Source: Biscogniauxia marginata (lineage: Eukaryota > Ascomycota > Sordariomycetes > Xylariales > Xylariaceae). From it: DNA of 59,851 bases. The position numbers and the translations under genes were made by a program. Positions 1 through 12,762 of the stretch are shown piece by piece. The DNA lies in assembly GCA_022695795.1 (NCBI GenBank), contig MU404216.1, positions 1 to 59,851 on the forward strand, written 5' to 3'. Position 1 is the stretch's first letter, and each line of letters opens with the position of its first letter. The notes below the pieces were generated by a model, which did no database searches, was not told the DNA's origin, and worked only from the letters and a program-made list of their open reading frames with translations.

Positions 1-58
1 AAACCCATCACTCTCCTCACATCCCCCCCACACCCTACCGCCACCCCCCCCCCCACCC

Positions 59-96
<38 letters not shown>

Positions 97-504
97 AGCT
101 TGTATCATAAACACCCAGAACAGAGGAGGGTTAGGGTGTGTATAGTATATATGACTCCTTTTATCTATCAGGTAGGTTACTGTTATTATATTACTTTTCA
201 TCTACAAACCACAAGGCTATATCCGAATTCATACCTAATTATCTACCCACCAGATTAAGACCATTAATTAGGTAAATATTGATTGCTCCGGTTTATATAT
301 ATATATACCTTATATACCCAATACTCATAAAAGCTATATGTACTGATGAAGGACTCTCCTCAAAGTGGCATGCTTATTATATACTTTGTGCAATCTTTAT
401 AAGATCCCCTGTCCGCTTCCCTTTGTTTTGCCTTCCTTTTCCGTTTATACATTACGCACGTACACAATCTTCCGCCTCCAACGCGTCTAACCTTAGGTAC
501 CTAC
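1..504. other. Left-end intergenic DNA with poly-C run
   Basis: No gene is visible here. A run of 36 C occupies 60-95, preceded by C-rich sequence, and the rest is AT-rich DNA forming the 3' flank of the mannosidase gene. One TTAGGG occurs near 129 but there is no tandem telomere array, so this is not a chromosome end by sequence. A CCTTAGGTAC motif sits at 491-500. Confidence 0.6.
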
Positions 505-3039
505 TCACGACCCCTCCGTTGCGGGGCTCGGCGGCGGGTCGCCGGTCGCCCAGTCGGCGGGCTCGGGGCCGAGGACGAAATGCAGGGTGCCGCCGGAGGC
601 GAAGACGTCGTCCCACTCGACCCAGGCCCTGTCCCAGCTCACGCCGTTGACGGCCAGGGACTGGACGTAGTAGGCGTCGTCGGATGGGTTCTCGGCCGTG
701 ACGACGAGGCTGCGGCCGCGGCCGAGGTCGAGCGTCAGGTCGGCGAGCCAGGGCGAGCCGACGAGGAACGCCGTCTGCCCCGTCACGGGGTACAGGCCGA
801 TCATGGACCACAGCAGCCAGGACTCCATGGCGCCGGCGTCCGAGTTGCCCGGCAGGCCCGCGGGCGTGGGCGCGTAGTAGCCCTGCGCGACGGAGCGCGC
901 GTGCCTGACCGTCAGGTCCTGGCGGCCGGCGTAGTTGAACAGGTACGGCGTCGCGAAGCTCGGCTCGTTGCCCGGGTCGAACAGGGTGTTGTTGAACCGG
1001 CCGTTCCCGTCGCTCACGCCGCCCTCGAACATGAGCTCGAGGCGGTCGACGAAGCGCGCCGCGCCGCCGCAGTACGCGACCAGCGTGCCCATGTCGTGGT
1101 GCGCGTTGAACGAGTACTCGATCGGCAGGCCCTCGTAGTAGTCGGCGTCCCAGTAGCAGCCGCCGCAGCTGAGCGGGTCCTGGTCGACCCACGCGCCGTC
1201 CTCGTCGCGGGGGCCGAGGAAGCCCGTGAAGCCGCGGGCCTCGAGGTCTGGGTTCCACTGGTTGCGCCAGTTCCGCGACCGGTTGAGATAAGTGGCCGCT
1301 TCTTCGTCCTTTCCGAGTCCCTTGGCTACTTGGTAGAGGCCGAAGTCGTTGCCGGCGCTGTAGCCCATTTTTGTTAGACCAACGCCATCATACACGTTTC
1401 GAAAACCCTAGGGTTTCACTTACTATTCAATGGCTCGGCTCACCGAACGACCGTATTTTGTGGTGATGTAGCCAAGACTAGTCCAGTCCGGCAGAGCCCC
1501 TCGCCCCTCCTTGGTTGAGGAAGACGTGTCTCGTGGGTCGTTGTTATTTTCGGGCACTGTCTCTGCGTCGGTTACCATGGCAGAGAACCCGTCCTCCCAA
1601 TTGACGGCGCCACGAACACCTTTCACATATGCATCGGCGAGGACATTGTCGGCGTTGGAGCCGCCTTGTGTAGCTCCGTTGAAGAACGAAGAACGTGCGT
1701 CGGGTAGAAACCCTTCATTTCTCCAAATGTCGATGAGAGAACGTATGAATTCTTCGTACGCTACAGGCTGTAGGATATGCAAAAGCGCTGTTGTGCATCG
1801 GAACTATGTCGAGTTAGAATAAAGGAACTGACTATAGAGTATAGCGAGACAACCAACCAGATCCCAAAATGTAAAGATATCATCATAGTAAGGCTCAGCT
1901 GATGACCAAAGGGGGTTTTCTCCTGTCTTATTTGTCGGGATGAGATGCATATGATACAAGGACGAGTAGAGCAACTGGAGTTTTGTAGTATTAGACGTGT
2001 CTGTAGTTGTGACTTTGGATAACACTTGGTCGGTCCAAATGGTCTTCGCATTGTTCTCTAGTGTCTCTAGTGATGTCCCTGCCGGTATCTCCCCGTTGAC
2101 ATTTTCGCAGGCCTTTTCAGTTGAAATAAACGACACACCAACTCTGGAAGTGACTTCGGTAGCGTCGAAAGTAAATATAGCACCGAGCCGAGCATCTGAC
2201 GCTTGTGTAGATGCATCGCTATAATCTGCAAGCGTTTCGTTTTCCGAGTCGACACCTAAGAACGTCTTAAATGTTGTTGCTTGATCGAAATATCCACAGA
2301 AATAGACGGTCCAGGAGGGTGCTCGATTCCAACCCTTGTTTTAGTTAGTGTCGACTCTACCCCTTTTCCAGAAAGACTTGTCAAAACTCACATTATCATA
2401 AGAGCCCGATCCTTCATATTGAATCCCACCGTCTACAGCGTTGACAGAGATGTTCCCACCAAGATAGTTCTGGCCCAAACCTTGACCTCGGAACGAGGGA
2501 AGGACATGCGAAACGTCCACGATGACATTTGAAGCGCCGGCATTCTCAGGAAACTGGTACTTATATAGGCCAGCCTTATTGGTGGCGCCCATCTCCACGG
2601 TAATCCCATTGAAAAGGTTTGCTTTGTAGTAGCCAAGCCTGGCCTCGTCGTCCTGGCTTCGGTTGACGCTTTGGTCGGCTAAAGGATTCTCTATGTCCCC
2701 AAGGACCGGCATCTGTGCTACAACGCCGTATTTGGGGGCACCTCCCGTACCGCTTTCGTGAAGCATACTGAAACCGATAAAGTCGCCATTCGATTGGTAT
2801 CCCGAATAACTATCTGATCCGGTGTATAGATCGGGGCCTAGTTTGACCACGCCAAAGGGCAAGCTGACGCCCGGGAACGTGTTGCCGCCATTGGTGGCGC
2901 CCATCTACCAAAGTCATATCAACACATCGGCACAAATCAATCCAATCGATGAACTTACATGCGGTAAGACATACTGCGCGAGATCTTGTGCCTGACTCGC
3001 CGACGCGGCCCACGTTAAGAGGGCCAACGAAGGACGCAT
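505..3039 (-). CDS. Secreted GH92 alpha-1,2-mannosidase
   Basis: This is an exo-acting, family GH92 alpha-mannosidase, a Ca2+-dependent enzyme that trims mannose from glycans, predicted to be secreted. Five exons are inferred: 3039-2959, 2904-2392, 2334-1858, 1803-1424 and 1357-505, giving 767 aa, close to the usual family length. The start MRPSLALLTW opens a signal peptide that probably ends at ASASQA. It is followed by the GH92 N-terminal signature DLAQYVLPHMGATNGGNTFPG split by intron 1. Further landmarks are GWNRAPSWTVYFCGYFD, YYDDIFTFWDL, HHDMGTL and the C-terminal LPGNSDAGAM...GLYPVTGQ block. Splice sites: GTAAGT/TAG, GTGAGT/AAG, GTTGGT/TAG (weak donor), GTAAGT/CAG, most with CTAAC branch sites. 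All four introns (54, 57, 54, 66 nt) are multiples of three, so the frame stays aligned across them. The last exon is very GC-rich. The family call is firm; linkage specificity (alpha-1,2) is inferred from the family. Confidence 0.93.
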
Positions 3040-4927
3040 CTTAGCCAAGATGCAGCCGAGAAGGGGACTATGAGTAACTTTCGACTACTCAATTACCATG
3101 GAAACATAAAAGACGACTCAAGTTGTCGTGACCGTAGTAAACAATGCGATGAGCCCCTAACTTGGAAAGGTCTTGAAGCAAAGGTCTAGACGCAACAGGA
3201 ATATCAAAGAGTAGATATTGGAATAGATAACGAGGATAGAGGACTAGAATAAGTTTGTCTCCCTTCTTCGTAGCCTGACGACGACAGGCCGACCCTTAAT
3301 TTTGATCAAACCTAGCTATGGGCACAAGACGGCGACAGGGCGACCAGCATGCGAATCCTGACGGGCGAGCTTAAAAACGCCGAGTCCCGAGAGAATATGG
3401 CCCAGCTTCCAGAACGCGGTCAAGTTTACAGGATTTGAAATACACTAGACGGCCAGCTAAGGGGGATATCCCAGCAAAGCGCATTGCGATTCGTGAGTCG
3501 GGGTCACAGTGGGACTTCGAGCGGCGCAGGTGTTGATCGCAACCTTTGCGAAGACCGGACGAAGGTGAGCGAGCTACTTGCTCTTGAAAGGGGAAAAGGA
3601 AGTAACCCCTAGAGATAAACGACAGCACCGATGCTTGGCACATTGTGTTGTGGTCATTGTATCCGTAAGGTACTGAGGCTGTCTTTAGACCGGGGTATCA
3701 AACGTCATCTCTCTGCACCTCATGTTGGGCAGAAGAAGATGTAGTATGTATAAACTGTATTATATAGTCGATTCGGTCTGTCGGTACGAATGGCTACCCG
3801 CTTTTGTGCATGATAGATCGAAGAAGTATTATTTCCGAAACCGTCAAGGGCTTATAATAAAAAAAGCTCAGAGTAGGATTCGGAACTCCTATTTCCACCG
3901 TGTTCACTTGCCACTAGACTTGATATGGTTTAAACATGTAATCTGGAGATAGTTTACCTAACCCACTGTACCGTTGCAGTGGGTGTTATTACCTGGTACA
4001 TAGTGAGCAACACATTGTTGCCCAGATATAAGACTCGATAAACCGCGGTTCAAAATGCTTGCTACCTTAGGTACATACAAACAGTTAGGTACCATTTATG
4101 ACCGAATAGCTATTGTATGTACCTTGAAAACTAGGTATTTATAGGCACCTGAGTTATGTCGTCGTCCTGATTAGGAAAGTAGTTCACTCTAACGACCGAA
4201 ATGCGGCAGGTCGGGCTAAATGACAATAAAACCGAGGCTTGTTGTATCGGCGATCGAGGGGAAGCTAGCGAGCGAAGTGCAACAACCAAGCAAGTGGGGA
4301 TTAGGTAGATGCAGCAAAAGAGCTGCTTTCTTATAATAATATTGGTAGTAATTTTTTCCACATGTAGGTACAGTACAGGTACCTCATTAGGGGGTTGGGT
4401 GTAGGAGTATTATGGAAAACCCAAGTGGGGAGAGACGGGAGATCTCAGATATGCTGGAGTGGCATAACATATGTCCATACTCCGTAGATAGCTTGGATTT
4501 ACGGTGTGCGTAGAATAACAGGTACCTAACCTTACCTGGTACCTATGTAGGTATACATGGTACCTGCATATGTGGTGTTTGCATGCATATGTAGGTTAGG
4601 TACATACTGGGATACATCGTTCATGCGTCACCAGCTGCCAGCTGCTACTGCCCAGCTGATAATAGCTACAACCAGGTGCAAACTCGGTAGGCATGAGAGG
4701 TAGGCCATTTTACAAATTCCATCTAATCTGAGGCCCTGGGCAAGCTCCACCCCCAATTCAACAACAACCTTCCTGCAGGGACCTCGACTCGACGGGACCT
4801 GATCTTACGTACGGGCCGACTCACCAGTTATTTTTCCGTGTGGTGAAAACTCTCAACTCACCGCATTCGAGATTCTGCCAGTCTTATTATCATCCCTCCG
4901 TCACCGTCTCAATTCCGTCTCGACACC
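3040..4927. other. Intergenic region, GH92 to BED/Zn2Cys6 gene
   Basis: I see no convincing gene; the short open frames lack family motifs and codon bias. It contains the promoters of both flanking divergent genes. The stretch 4061-4620 is dense in TTAGGTAC/GGTACC-type motifs (for example 4064-4074, 4084-4092, 4521-4565, 4591-4604). Confidence 0.6.
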
Positions 4928-7295
4928 ATGGGTCGCAGACCCAATCCCTTGATCCTCGAGTTCTTCGAGCGGGGAGCCAAGCTAAATGACAATAGCAACA
5001 GATATCACCATCGTTGCAAGGCTTGCGGCGAGGACTTCCCCAAGGGGCGCATCGACAGCCTCACCACCCATCTGACTAAGAAATGCCCTGCCATTTCTGA
5101 GGCTGAGAGGATCAACGCCTGCCTTGCGCTCCACGGAATTAATAACGGATCGGGAAGACAGAAGTATGACGGCTTGCTGCACTCTGGACCCAATACTGGT
5201 CCTAACTCGGCAGCGCCTCTCCCTGCGAACCAAAGTCCAATCCAGAACCAGCACCAGAATCCCATCTGGACACCCTTGGAAACCCTTGCCGAGGTGTCTC
5301 GTCAGATTGAAGCTAGCGAGAAACATGACGACCACGGACCGACCGCGCAAGATCCCACCAGTGATGCAGTCCAGACCACTCTAGCTGCCGCTGTCCCTAT
5401 GACGGTTGCGCCTGGGTCCAACCCCTTCGAATTGCACGAGCAGTTCACCTTGGAGAACCCCCCCATGAGCTACGAGAGCCGACCTCAGCGTGACAAGAAA
5501 GGTAGAGCCCATTGCCATGTTTATTACGGAATGCAGAGGTGGGAAAAGATACTAATATAAGCTACAGATGGGTCTCAAAAGACGCCTACTGTCCTCCAAA
5601 ATGACCTGACTGCCGAAGAAAAACTCCAGCAGTTGTTCCAGTCGGCGGGCTCACCCACCCAATCCGCCCTCTCGGTCGCAGCCGCAGCGACTGCTCGCCT
5701 CAATCCCTCGCTCCTCGATCCGCAGCTTCTTGCCGAAGAAGGCATTCCTGAATCAATTGCTCATCCGGCACCGTCCACCGAGATGATGATCGATTATGCC
5801 GAGGCTGAGAAAGCACCTTCTCCAGCGACAGCGCCTATGAACACGAACGAATCCACTACACCTTGGGGCGGTATGACCTACATGGCAGATGACATACATG
5901 CGCCTGCGGTTGTGAATGACCATAGTCAACACTTGGCCGCCACGCTGAGCAGAGGCGGCTTTCGCATGGATACGAGCAACAGTCCCAATGGACCGCGCCA
6001 CCGTCACAGCAGAGCGCGATTCGACTCGAGCCGCCGGAGGGAAGTTCAGGAAGTCCGTCGCATCGGTGCCTGCATTCGATGCCGAATCCTGCGAAAGACA
6101 TGTTCCAAGGGCACACCGTGCGACACCTGCAAGAGAGTTCTTTCCCCTCGTGTCTGGCGCACCGGCTGTGTTCGAACAAAACTCTCCGAATACATCGATC
6201 TATACTCCGCTGGTGTTCAAGTTGTAATGGCACAAAAGCGTATCAACAACTACAAGAACTCTCATCACCTTGAAAACATCGGTATTGTGGTGCAAGTTTC
6301 TCACTTTCCGGAAACGGAGCATAAGATCGTTTTCCAAGTCCTGCAAGGCTGTCTGAAGGAAGAGGAGAGTGGTGCCATTAAGATTGAGCCCCCTGGTCCG
6401 GTTATACTTCTTGATAACAACACAGAGGATGTCCCGGCAAAGGTGGAGAGCTATATGCGGCAAATTCTACCCGAGTTTATTTGTCGTGAGCCCTCGCCCT
6501 ACGTCCGAGTTACCTTGGAAGCTGCCGCTCAGATCTCGAATGATACCAACGATGAACTACTCAAGAGGTCACTAGAACTATGGGGGATTGTCGAAATGAT
6601 GGACCGCGAACGCCAATGGACCATGCTAGCAAAGTCACCGAGAGATGACATCGAGGATCACTGGATCACAGACGAGACTGAAAGCGAGGCTTATACAAAC
6701 ATATGTATGCAGCTTACTGCCGCGGCTGAACGCAAGGCATCTGTCGCCAGCAAAAACCTGCTTAATGGTATCCAGCGAAACCTGCAAGATGGAAAGACAA
6801 AACTGGGGTTTCCGATGTTCCTCACCGTCATGCTGTTCCTCAATTGCATGGAGAAAACCACTTGGGCTTTTAAGGCTTGGGATGAAGAAAACTTACGACC
6901 TAAGTGGCCGTTAGAGAAACCACCCAGCAACTATACCAATCAGGGACATGGGCTTACCGAGCTCTTGAGAATGCTGCTTGCCATACGGCACATTCTTCCG
7001 AAGACGACACACCCAGACCCTGATGCCCCGATTACAACGGAGGAGGAAGATCCTACTATTCGGAAATATTTCCAGGATCTCAACATAACTCGTGAGTATT
7101 GCGATATATTATTTTGCAAGTACAGCCCTAGGGGAGTTACTAACCGCGCAAGTAGCATCGTATCTACATGCACGTCACGAGCAAAACAACTTTCAACCAA
7201 CCGATTCGCGATCGCTCGAATTTCTGTTCTGCGCTCCGCTCCTGCTAAACTATGCACCACCTGCCCAAGGTCCTCAGGGGGGTCAACCTGTATGA
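4928..7295 (+). CDS. BED-like zinc finger plus Zn(2)Cys(6) transcription factor
   Basis: A predicted nuclear DNA-binding regulator of 745 aa. Exons are 4928-5501, 5568-7091 and 7156-7295. Intron 1 has donor GTAGAG, branch TACTAAT, acceptor ACAG; intron 2 has donor GTGAGT, branch TTACTAAC, acceptor GTAG (an acceptor three bases upstream, at 7152, is also in frame). Residues 26-53 form a BED-like C2HC finger (C30, C33, H48, C53). Around residues 358-392 lies a binuclear cluster with spacing C-x2-C-x6-C-x5-C-x2-C-x12-C; the last spacing is longer than the typical 6-9. Between them is a low-complexity, Pro/Ala/Gln-rich stretch. The C-terminal third (TELLRMLLAIRHILP) looks helical, as in other fungal C6 factors. 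The start at the MGRRPNPLILEFFERG motif follows a pyrimidine-rich leader. Target genes are unknown. The two-finger architecture is seen directly; the regulatory role is inferred from the domains. Confidence 0.88.
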
Positions 7296-8817
7296 TTCCC
7301 AACCTCGGGATCCTGTATACTGTGCAGCCTACCACCGCTCCCCTCTCCTCTTTTCCTTGAGTATCCGGAATTTCAGACCTCGGTATAGAATTTCGATCCC
7401 AGGGTATGTATGTGAGTATATGGCAATCTGCAAAGCTCTTGCATTCGATATGTCCATATACCTTGAAATCAGTATGTCCGAAAAACCAACAGACAAACGA
7501 GAAATAAAGTCAGCGGGGCGGAAAAAAAGTGAAGAAAAAAAGGGGGGGGGGGGGGAATAGAACAGAAGAAACCACGAAGATCATGGAAATGAACGTCTCA
7601 CGACACAAACAGACTATAAATGTCGGCGTAAACAGCAAGCCTAGTGATCCGTTTGGAACCGGCGTTTTCCTTTTCTGGTTCGAGGACTGTTTTTAATTAA
7701 AAAGAAAATGTATGAACAGGTGGAAAAGATAAAAGAGAGAGTTTCATGTTTTTTTTTCCCTTCTCTTCTCCTCCTAGATAGAGTAGACCTTTAATAATGA
7801 TACTCCTTGAAGATGTTCTCTTCTTAGAAACAATCCTTGGCTGGCTCCTACGTTGTTGTATAAGAATTCGATCTTGAGGGCGTTGGCGATTAAATAGGGT
7901 GAATCTTTTCTCTCTCTCTCTCTCTCTCTAAGCGGCCACCTCTATCTTCATCGTGGGCAGGTGATAAATCATAGGATGGGATGCCACCTTGTGTTTTTGT
8001 TTTACAGCTAAGCTCCTGTCTGTTAATTAGTTCGGGAATATGTCATCTCTTGGAGGGGGAAGAGAAGTCCGATTGCTCGAGTAAATATCCACCCATCCGC
8101 TGTGACAAGTCGCAACCCCTCCCCCCCTAAAAGGGGTGACCAAGACGTAAATAGTCTCATCTCAGTACTCAATCAACTTCACATAGATGCCATAGAATTT
8201 GCAATTTCATCTAGGTTAGGCAATCGATCGATCGGTCTTATTCCGTTCTAATCTCATCTACGTACCTAGATAGATTAGGTACCTAATGTAAAAAAGTATC
8301 TACCAGGACTTTCTCCTTTCCCCCCTCCTTCCCCCCCTCTCTGTCTTGTCTCTCTCTCCTTTATGCACAAATAGCCAAATACCGTACAACCAAAACATGT
8401 ATATACCTTACATCCATCCATCCAAACGAATTTCGCGACCTCCCCCCTTCATGATCATAGCCGTGAAAGAAAACCCCAGCTGACCGTGAACCCAACTTCC
8501 CAAACAATCAATTAGCCAACCAACCTCTCAGGAAAGCACGGGGGGCGTAGGTAGGTAAGGACCCCCTTTTTGTTCTCGTTGGTATATATATATAAGCTAT
8601 TCGGGGTTAAAATTTTTTTTTTTTTTTCATATCCAGACTACTACTCTGAAACTTTCGGAGAGGCAGAACCCAGATTATGTTCCCTGAGGACGTGGTCTGG
8701 CAGGCGGGGGATCGAGAAGGCGCGGCCCTTTCTATGCGAGACCCAGATCTTCTTCTGTCCGCCGCCTCCGCTCCCGCCGTCGCTTTTATTATCACCGCGA
8801 TGATGGCGGACGGCCCC
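7296..8817. other. Intergenic region with simple repeats
   Basis: This region between two converging genes holds no recognisable gene. It contains a 14-G run (7542-7555), a (CT)n tract around 7907-7929, a T-rich tract near 8610-8628, and the palindromic TAGGTACCTA-type motif at 8274-8287. It probably comprises the 3' UTRs of the transcription-factor gene and SEC5. Confidence 0.6.
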
Positions 8818-11800
8818 CTAGCCCGTCGCCGTGCGCTCTAGCGCCGCCGGTTGCTGCTGTTGCGACTGCTGCTGCTGCGTCCGGCGCGGCCTCTTGAAGC
8901 AGGCGAACTCGCTCCTCGACTGGTCCCTGAGCTTCTTGAGGACCTCGCGCATGCCGGGGAGCTCGTCCTGGAGGTGAGCGCGCGCCTGGTTGTCCGTCTT
9001 GGCGTCTAGCATTGAGTAGATCTCGCTCTGCAGCGCCGAAGCGCGCTCCGTCGTGTACTGGCTCAGCGTCTGTGCCACGAACTCGACATCGAGCGTCGCC
9101 TGCATCAGTGCGCCTAGGTTGTACTTGGGGCGCGCCTTGAACGCCTCGAGGAGCTCGCGGCTCATCTGCTCGAGGAGATAGGAGAGGACTTGGCTTGTGA
9201 GCGTAGGGGCTGTCGTCGAGACTTGCGTGTGAACGAGCACGAGGGTAAGGAGAGCCTCGTACACGTAAGCCTTGACCTCTGTGGGTTTCGTTGGCGCCCA
9301 GCTAGGGTCTGCTAGGCCATGACGAATTATTTTACGTAGAGTGTCAACTGACGGGCGTGTATATGTCTGGAACAATCGAGCATCAATTTGGCCAAGGACG
9401 TCTTTGATCGTCTTCGACTCGTCTGTCAGCTTCACGGAGAAGGCATTCTCAAACTGCCCATTAAGGCTGGGTACTACCTGAGACCGCAGTGCCTGAAGAT
9501 TGCTGAGAGTCAAGAGCATGCGGACATTCTGGTTTTTTACAAATATCAGTCAAGAACTTAGTACCAAATATAATAAGACTTACTCTATCACCTGGGTCGA
9601 TTGTTCCCCTGCCGGCACTAAATGCAGCCGTGTCATCCCCAGGCCCGATCGGTGCCTCCGAGTCGGTAGCCCATTCGTCGTCTGCTTTTTTAACCGCCCT
9701 CTCGGCATTTTCCACCATGCCACTGAATGCTTTGTACAGCGTCGTGACGTACTGGCTTCTCACCATCTGTAGAAGCTTGGTTGGTGGTGGAAAGACAATA
9801 TCCCCAGCACCAGGTTTAGCCATCGCTTCTGAGATATACAGAATCTTCTGCATCCCACCCAACAATGCCCCTTCAAATGCAGCAAAAGTTGTCGGCATGC
9901 GCGTGACGTCTCCCATCTCCTTGGATCTCTTCCAGTCCTCGACATATTTGATATTCTCGGCATCTTTATTCCAAGCAGCGCAGAGCGCAGCAACACATCT
10001 TTCACGCGCAGCACCAACTAACGTCTTCAACATTTCCAACTGTTTCACGTCATCCTGACTGACAGGAGCCACACTGGCCATCTCCGAGGCCCCGGAGCCG
10101 ATCAATGAAAGCATCTTTGAAAGATAATGAACACCACTGATAGAGTTTGAGGTTGGCGGCCAAAAAGCAAACTTTTCCCACGACTCGCCGCGCTTGGGAG
10201 ATGAGGGAGGGAGGTTATTGGCGTCAAAATTGAACCGAGGGTCTCTCACGCTCGGAGACGTCAGGGAAGCCGATCGTGGCGTCCCGGGCGACGGAGGCAA
10301 TGGTGAGAACAGCAGGGATAGATCTTCCGGCGGGGCGCCAGCAAAGAATTCGAACACATGAGCTCGGATCATATCGACGAGCTCGATAGTGCCTTTCCGG
10401 AGGTCAAGTGTACCTTGCTGAGAGAGTCGGTGATGGTCGCGAGACTCGCCATTATAGCCCGTCGGCAATGATTTCTGCGCCTTGCCGTCGATAAAACTCT
10501 CCACTGTTTGCCAAAACTCTAGTACCTCCCCTAAGATACTCTGAGGAGACAGCAGACTCGATAGAAAAGCCAAAATCTTCTCCCATAGCTCAATAACCTC
10601 GGCAGAGTCTAGGCCGTTAGGATTGCTCTCAACGGATTGCCGGCTCAGATTCCGCAAGTACGAGGCTACAGCTTCGGGGGATGGTGCCTCGGAATTAGCA
10701 AGACGACGCCGAAGTACTTCGATCTCGACCTTGGCTCGGTCCCCTGTCAAGGCAATCTTCCCTTTCAAGTAGTCATATCTACTCAAAAGCCATACCCAAA
10801 TCGGATTGTCCTCAACACCAAGTTCTAGCAACAAGCCAATTAGTTCCATGTGTTCATCCTGGGTCGGGCCAGCCACAGATTCTGATTTCGATAGGTTGTG
10901 GGATAGTGTCAACTTTCTCCAGACGTCGCGCTTAAAAAGCTGCATTTGCTCCTCGACATCATACCACATCCGGGCAGCAAGGAGAATTTGGTATGTTTGT
11001 GTCTCACTAGGAGGAGTTGTGCCTAAGTCCTGAACAAGCTTCCGCGCCTCCTCTGCAAACTTTCTAGCGCGGCCATACTCTTCTACGAGCGCGTCATAGT
11101 CTTTCCGTTTGATACTGTCGGCGATATTCGAGCTTGCTTCGATGTACTCCCTATGGCGGTCAAGAGAGGTGGACACAGTCTTGAGGTTTTCCTCCTTTTC
11201 TCGGCCACCGAGGGCCGGGCCCCAGACTTCCTCAGCTTTTGCCGAAACATCCAGCAAGGGAGCCTTGATACCCATGACACCATAATCACTCTCTTTGATG
11301 AGAGCATTTTTCTTCCTGCTATCATTCACAGGGGGCGAAGTCAATAGGCTCTGGCCAATAACTGCACCACCGCTGCTACCCATGAAGCTACTACGGCTAG
11401 CGTGTCGGGAATGCGCACGAGCGCGTGATGGCGAGGGCGGCTCGGCACCTCGATATTTCATCTCCTTGTAGACATTATCGATTGTCGCTTTCGCCCGAAC
11501 GAATCTCTCAAAGTTAGACTCGACTAGGACCTTTAAAGAGGCGGACTTCTGGTCGATAGACTGGGAAAGGACATCAAGACCAGTCAGGAGGGTTTGGGTG
11601 TCGGCGTTGGCATGGACCTGGGAGAGGAATAGGGCGGGCGAAAAGTTGGTCGAGGACAGCAAGAAGCGGTTACCTGGAGAGGTAAATGTAAGCTTACGAA
11701 ACGGAGGTTCGAGCATCAATATTGGATAGACATACGCAAACGGGTATCATCTGAGATGGGAACCCCGAGTTGCATTAGGGACCTCACAACGCTCTCTGAG

Positions 11801-12084
11801 GACCCCAAAGGATCGGGCTCATCTCTCTGTACCAAATTGCTCACGCCGTTGGCAGAGGTCTCTGATCCCGCAATGATACTATTTCTGTTATTAACTGCTC
11901 GCTCAAGCGCCTGGTAGCGAGACTTTCTGCGATTCAGTTTCTGCTTCTGCTTCTGCTTATTCTTCTGCTCCTGTTCGCTATCGGAGCCATCGCTGTTGTC
12001 GTTCTTCTCGGTAGGCCATGTCGTAGGGAACAGAGTGGCCAGCTGGTAGAACTCCAGCACGTTTCTATCCAAGTCGGCAGCCAT
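8818..12084 (-). CDS. SEC5: Exocyst complex component Sec5
   Basis: Sec5 is a subunit of the octameric exocyst, which tethers secretory vesicles to the plasma membrane at growth sites. Exons are 12084-11736, 11673-9584 and 9528-8818, giving 1049 aa. Intron 1 (62 nt, GTATGT/CCAG) joins the acidic and lysine-rich N-terminus, with the fungal Sec5 block RDEPDPLGSSESVVRSLMQLGVP, to NRFLLSSTNFSPALFLSQVH. Intron 2 (55 nt, GTAAGT/CCAG, branch TACTAA) restores the frame to RMLLTLSNLQALRSQVVPSL. Conserved helical segments follow, such as SASLKVLVESNFERFVRAKATIDNVYKEM, shown here in part by its key run LVESNFERFVRAKA. The C-terminus ends in a Gln-rich tail, partly from CAG/CTG-type repeats. The gene shares a 678-bp divergent intergenic region with IDH2. 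The call rests on recognised fungal Sec5 sequence blocks and expected length. Confidence 0.93.
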
Positions 12085-12762
12085 GACAATCGAAGGGTCT
12101 CGGCCAGGGGTCGGTCACTGAGGGACCTCCCATGCGCCCACGAGTTCAAGTCGCAGATATCACGGTTCGCCTCGGATGGTATCAAGTATATGCATGTGGT
12201 GCCTTGTAGAGGCAATCAAAATCTTTATTAATGTAGGTGGTTGTGACTGTAGACAGGAGGGGGGGGAAGACTTGCAAAGGATGCTATTTATATGGAAGCG
12301 CAACTCGAAGCTCCTATCGTAGGTAGCGATGTAATTTGATGGTGGGTTAGCACATGCGTACCTGCATCAAGTTCGAGTTGTCAATGTACCCAAGTACCTC
12401 CTATAGAACGGAATAATCCTTACATAAGGCTCCAAGGGATCCCTGTAGCGGGCCCACACGGTACGTACATGTGGCTGAGAGCCAATTGAGACGGGACGTG
12501 GGCACCGGGCGAAACCTCGGAGAAATTATCGGCTCGGTACAAAGTTTGATGTACAGCTGCGGGCGCTTTCAATCAATTCGGCATTCCATCCGCCTGTCCG
12601 ATACCACCCGAGCAGAGAAAACGCTCCCGTGAAAATCCCCCACGCCGACCTCTACCGTCTAACTCGATCTGCGCCAGCAATTTTTTCCCTTCTTCTTGGT
12701 TCTTTATCCTTATACTAAGAGCCAGCAATTCTTAGTCCGCTCGCTCTCTGCAACCATTCAAC
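12085..12762. promoter_or_regulatory. Divergent promoter region, SEC5 / IDH2
   Basis: A 678-bp segment between the divergent start codons of SEC5 (-) and IDH2 (+). It contains no coding signal. A pyrimidine-rich tract precedes the IDH2 start (around 12685-12760), typical of fungal core promoters and 5' leaders. No specific operator is identified. Confidence 0.6.

Noticed and set aside
1..140. Telomere at the left end
   Set aside because: Only a single TTAGGG occurs; the C run is not CCCTAA repeats.
452..1377. Long open frames on both strands over the GH92 3' exon
   Set aside because: They are GC-rich shadows of the true reading frame 1357-505, Arg/Ala/Gly-rich with no motif.
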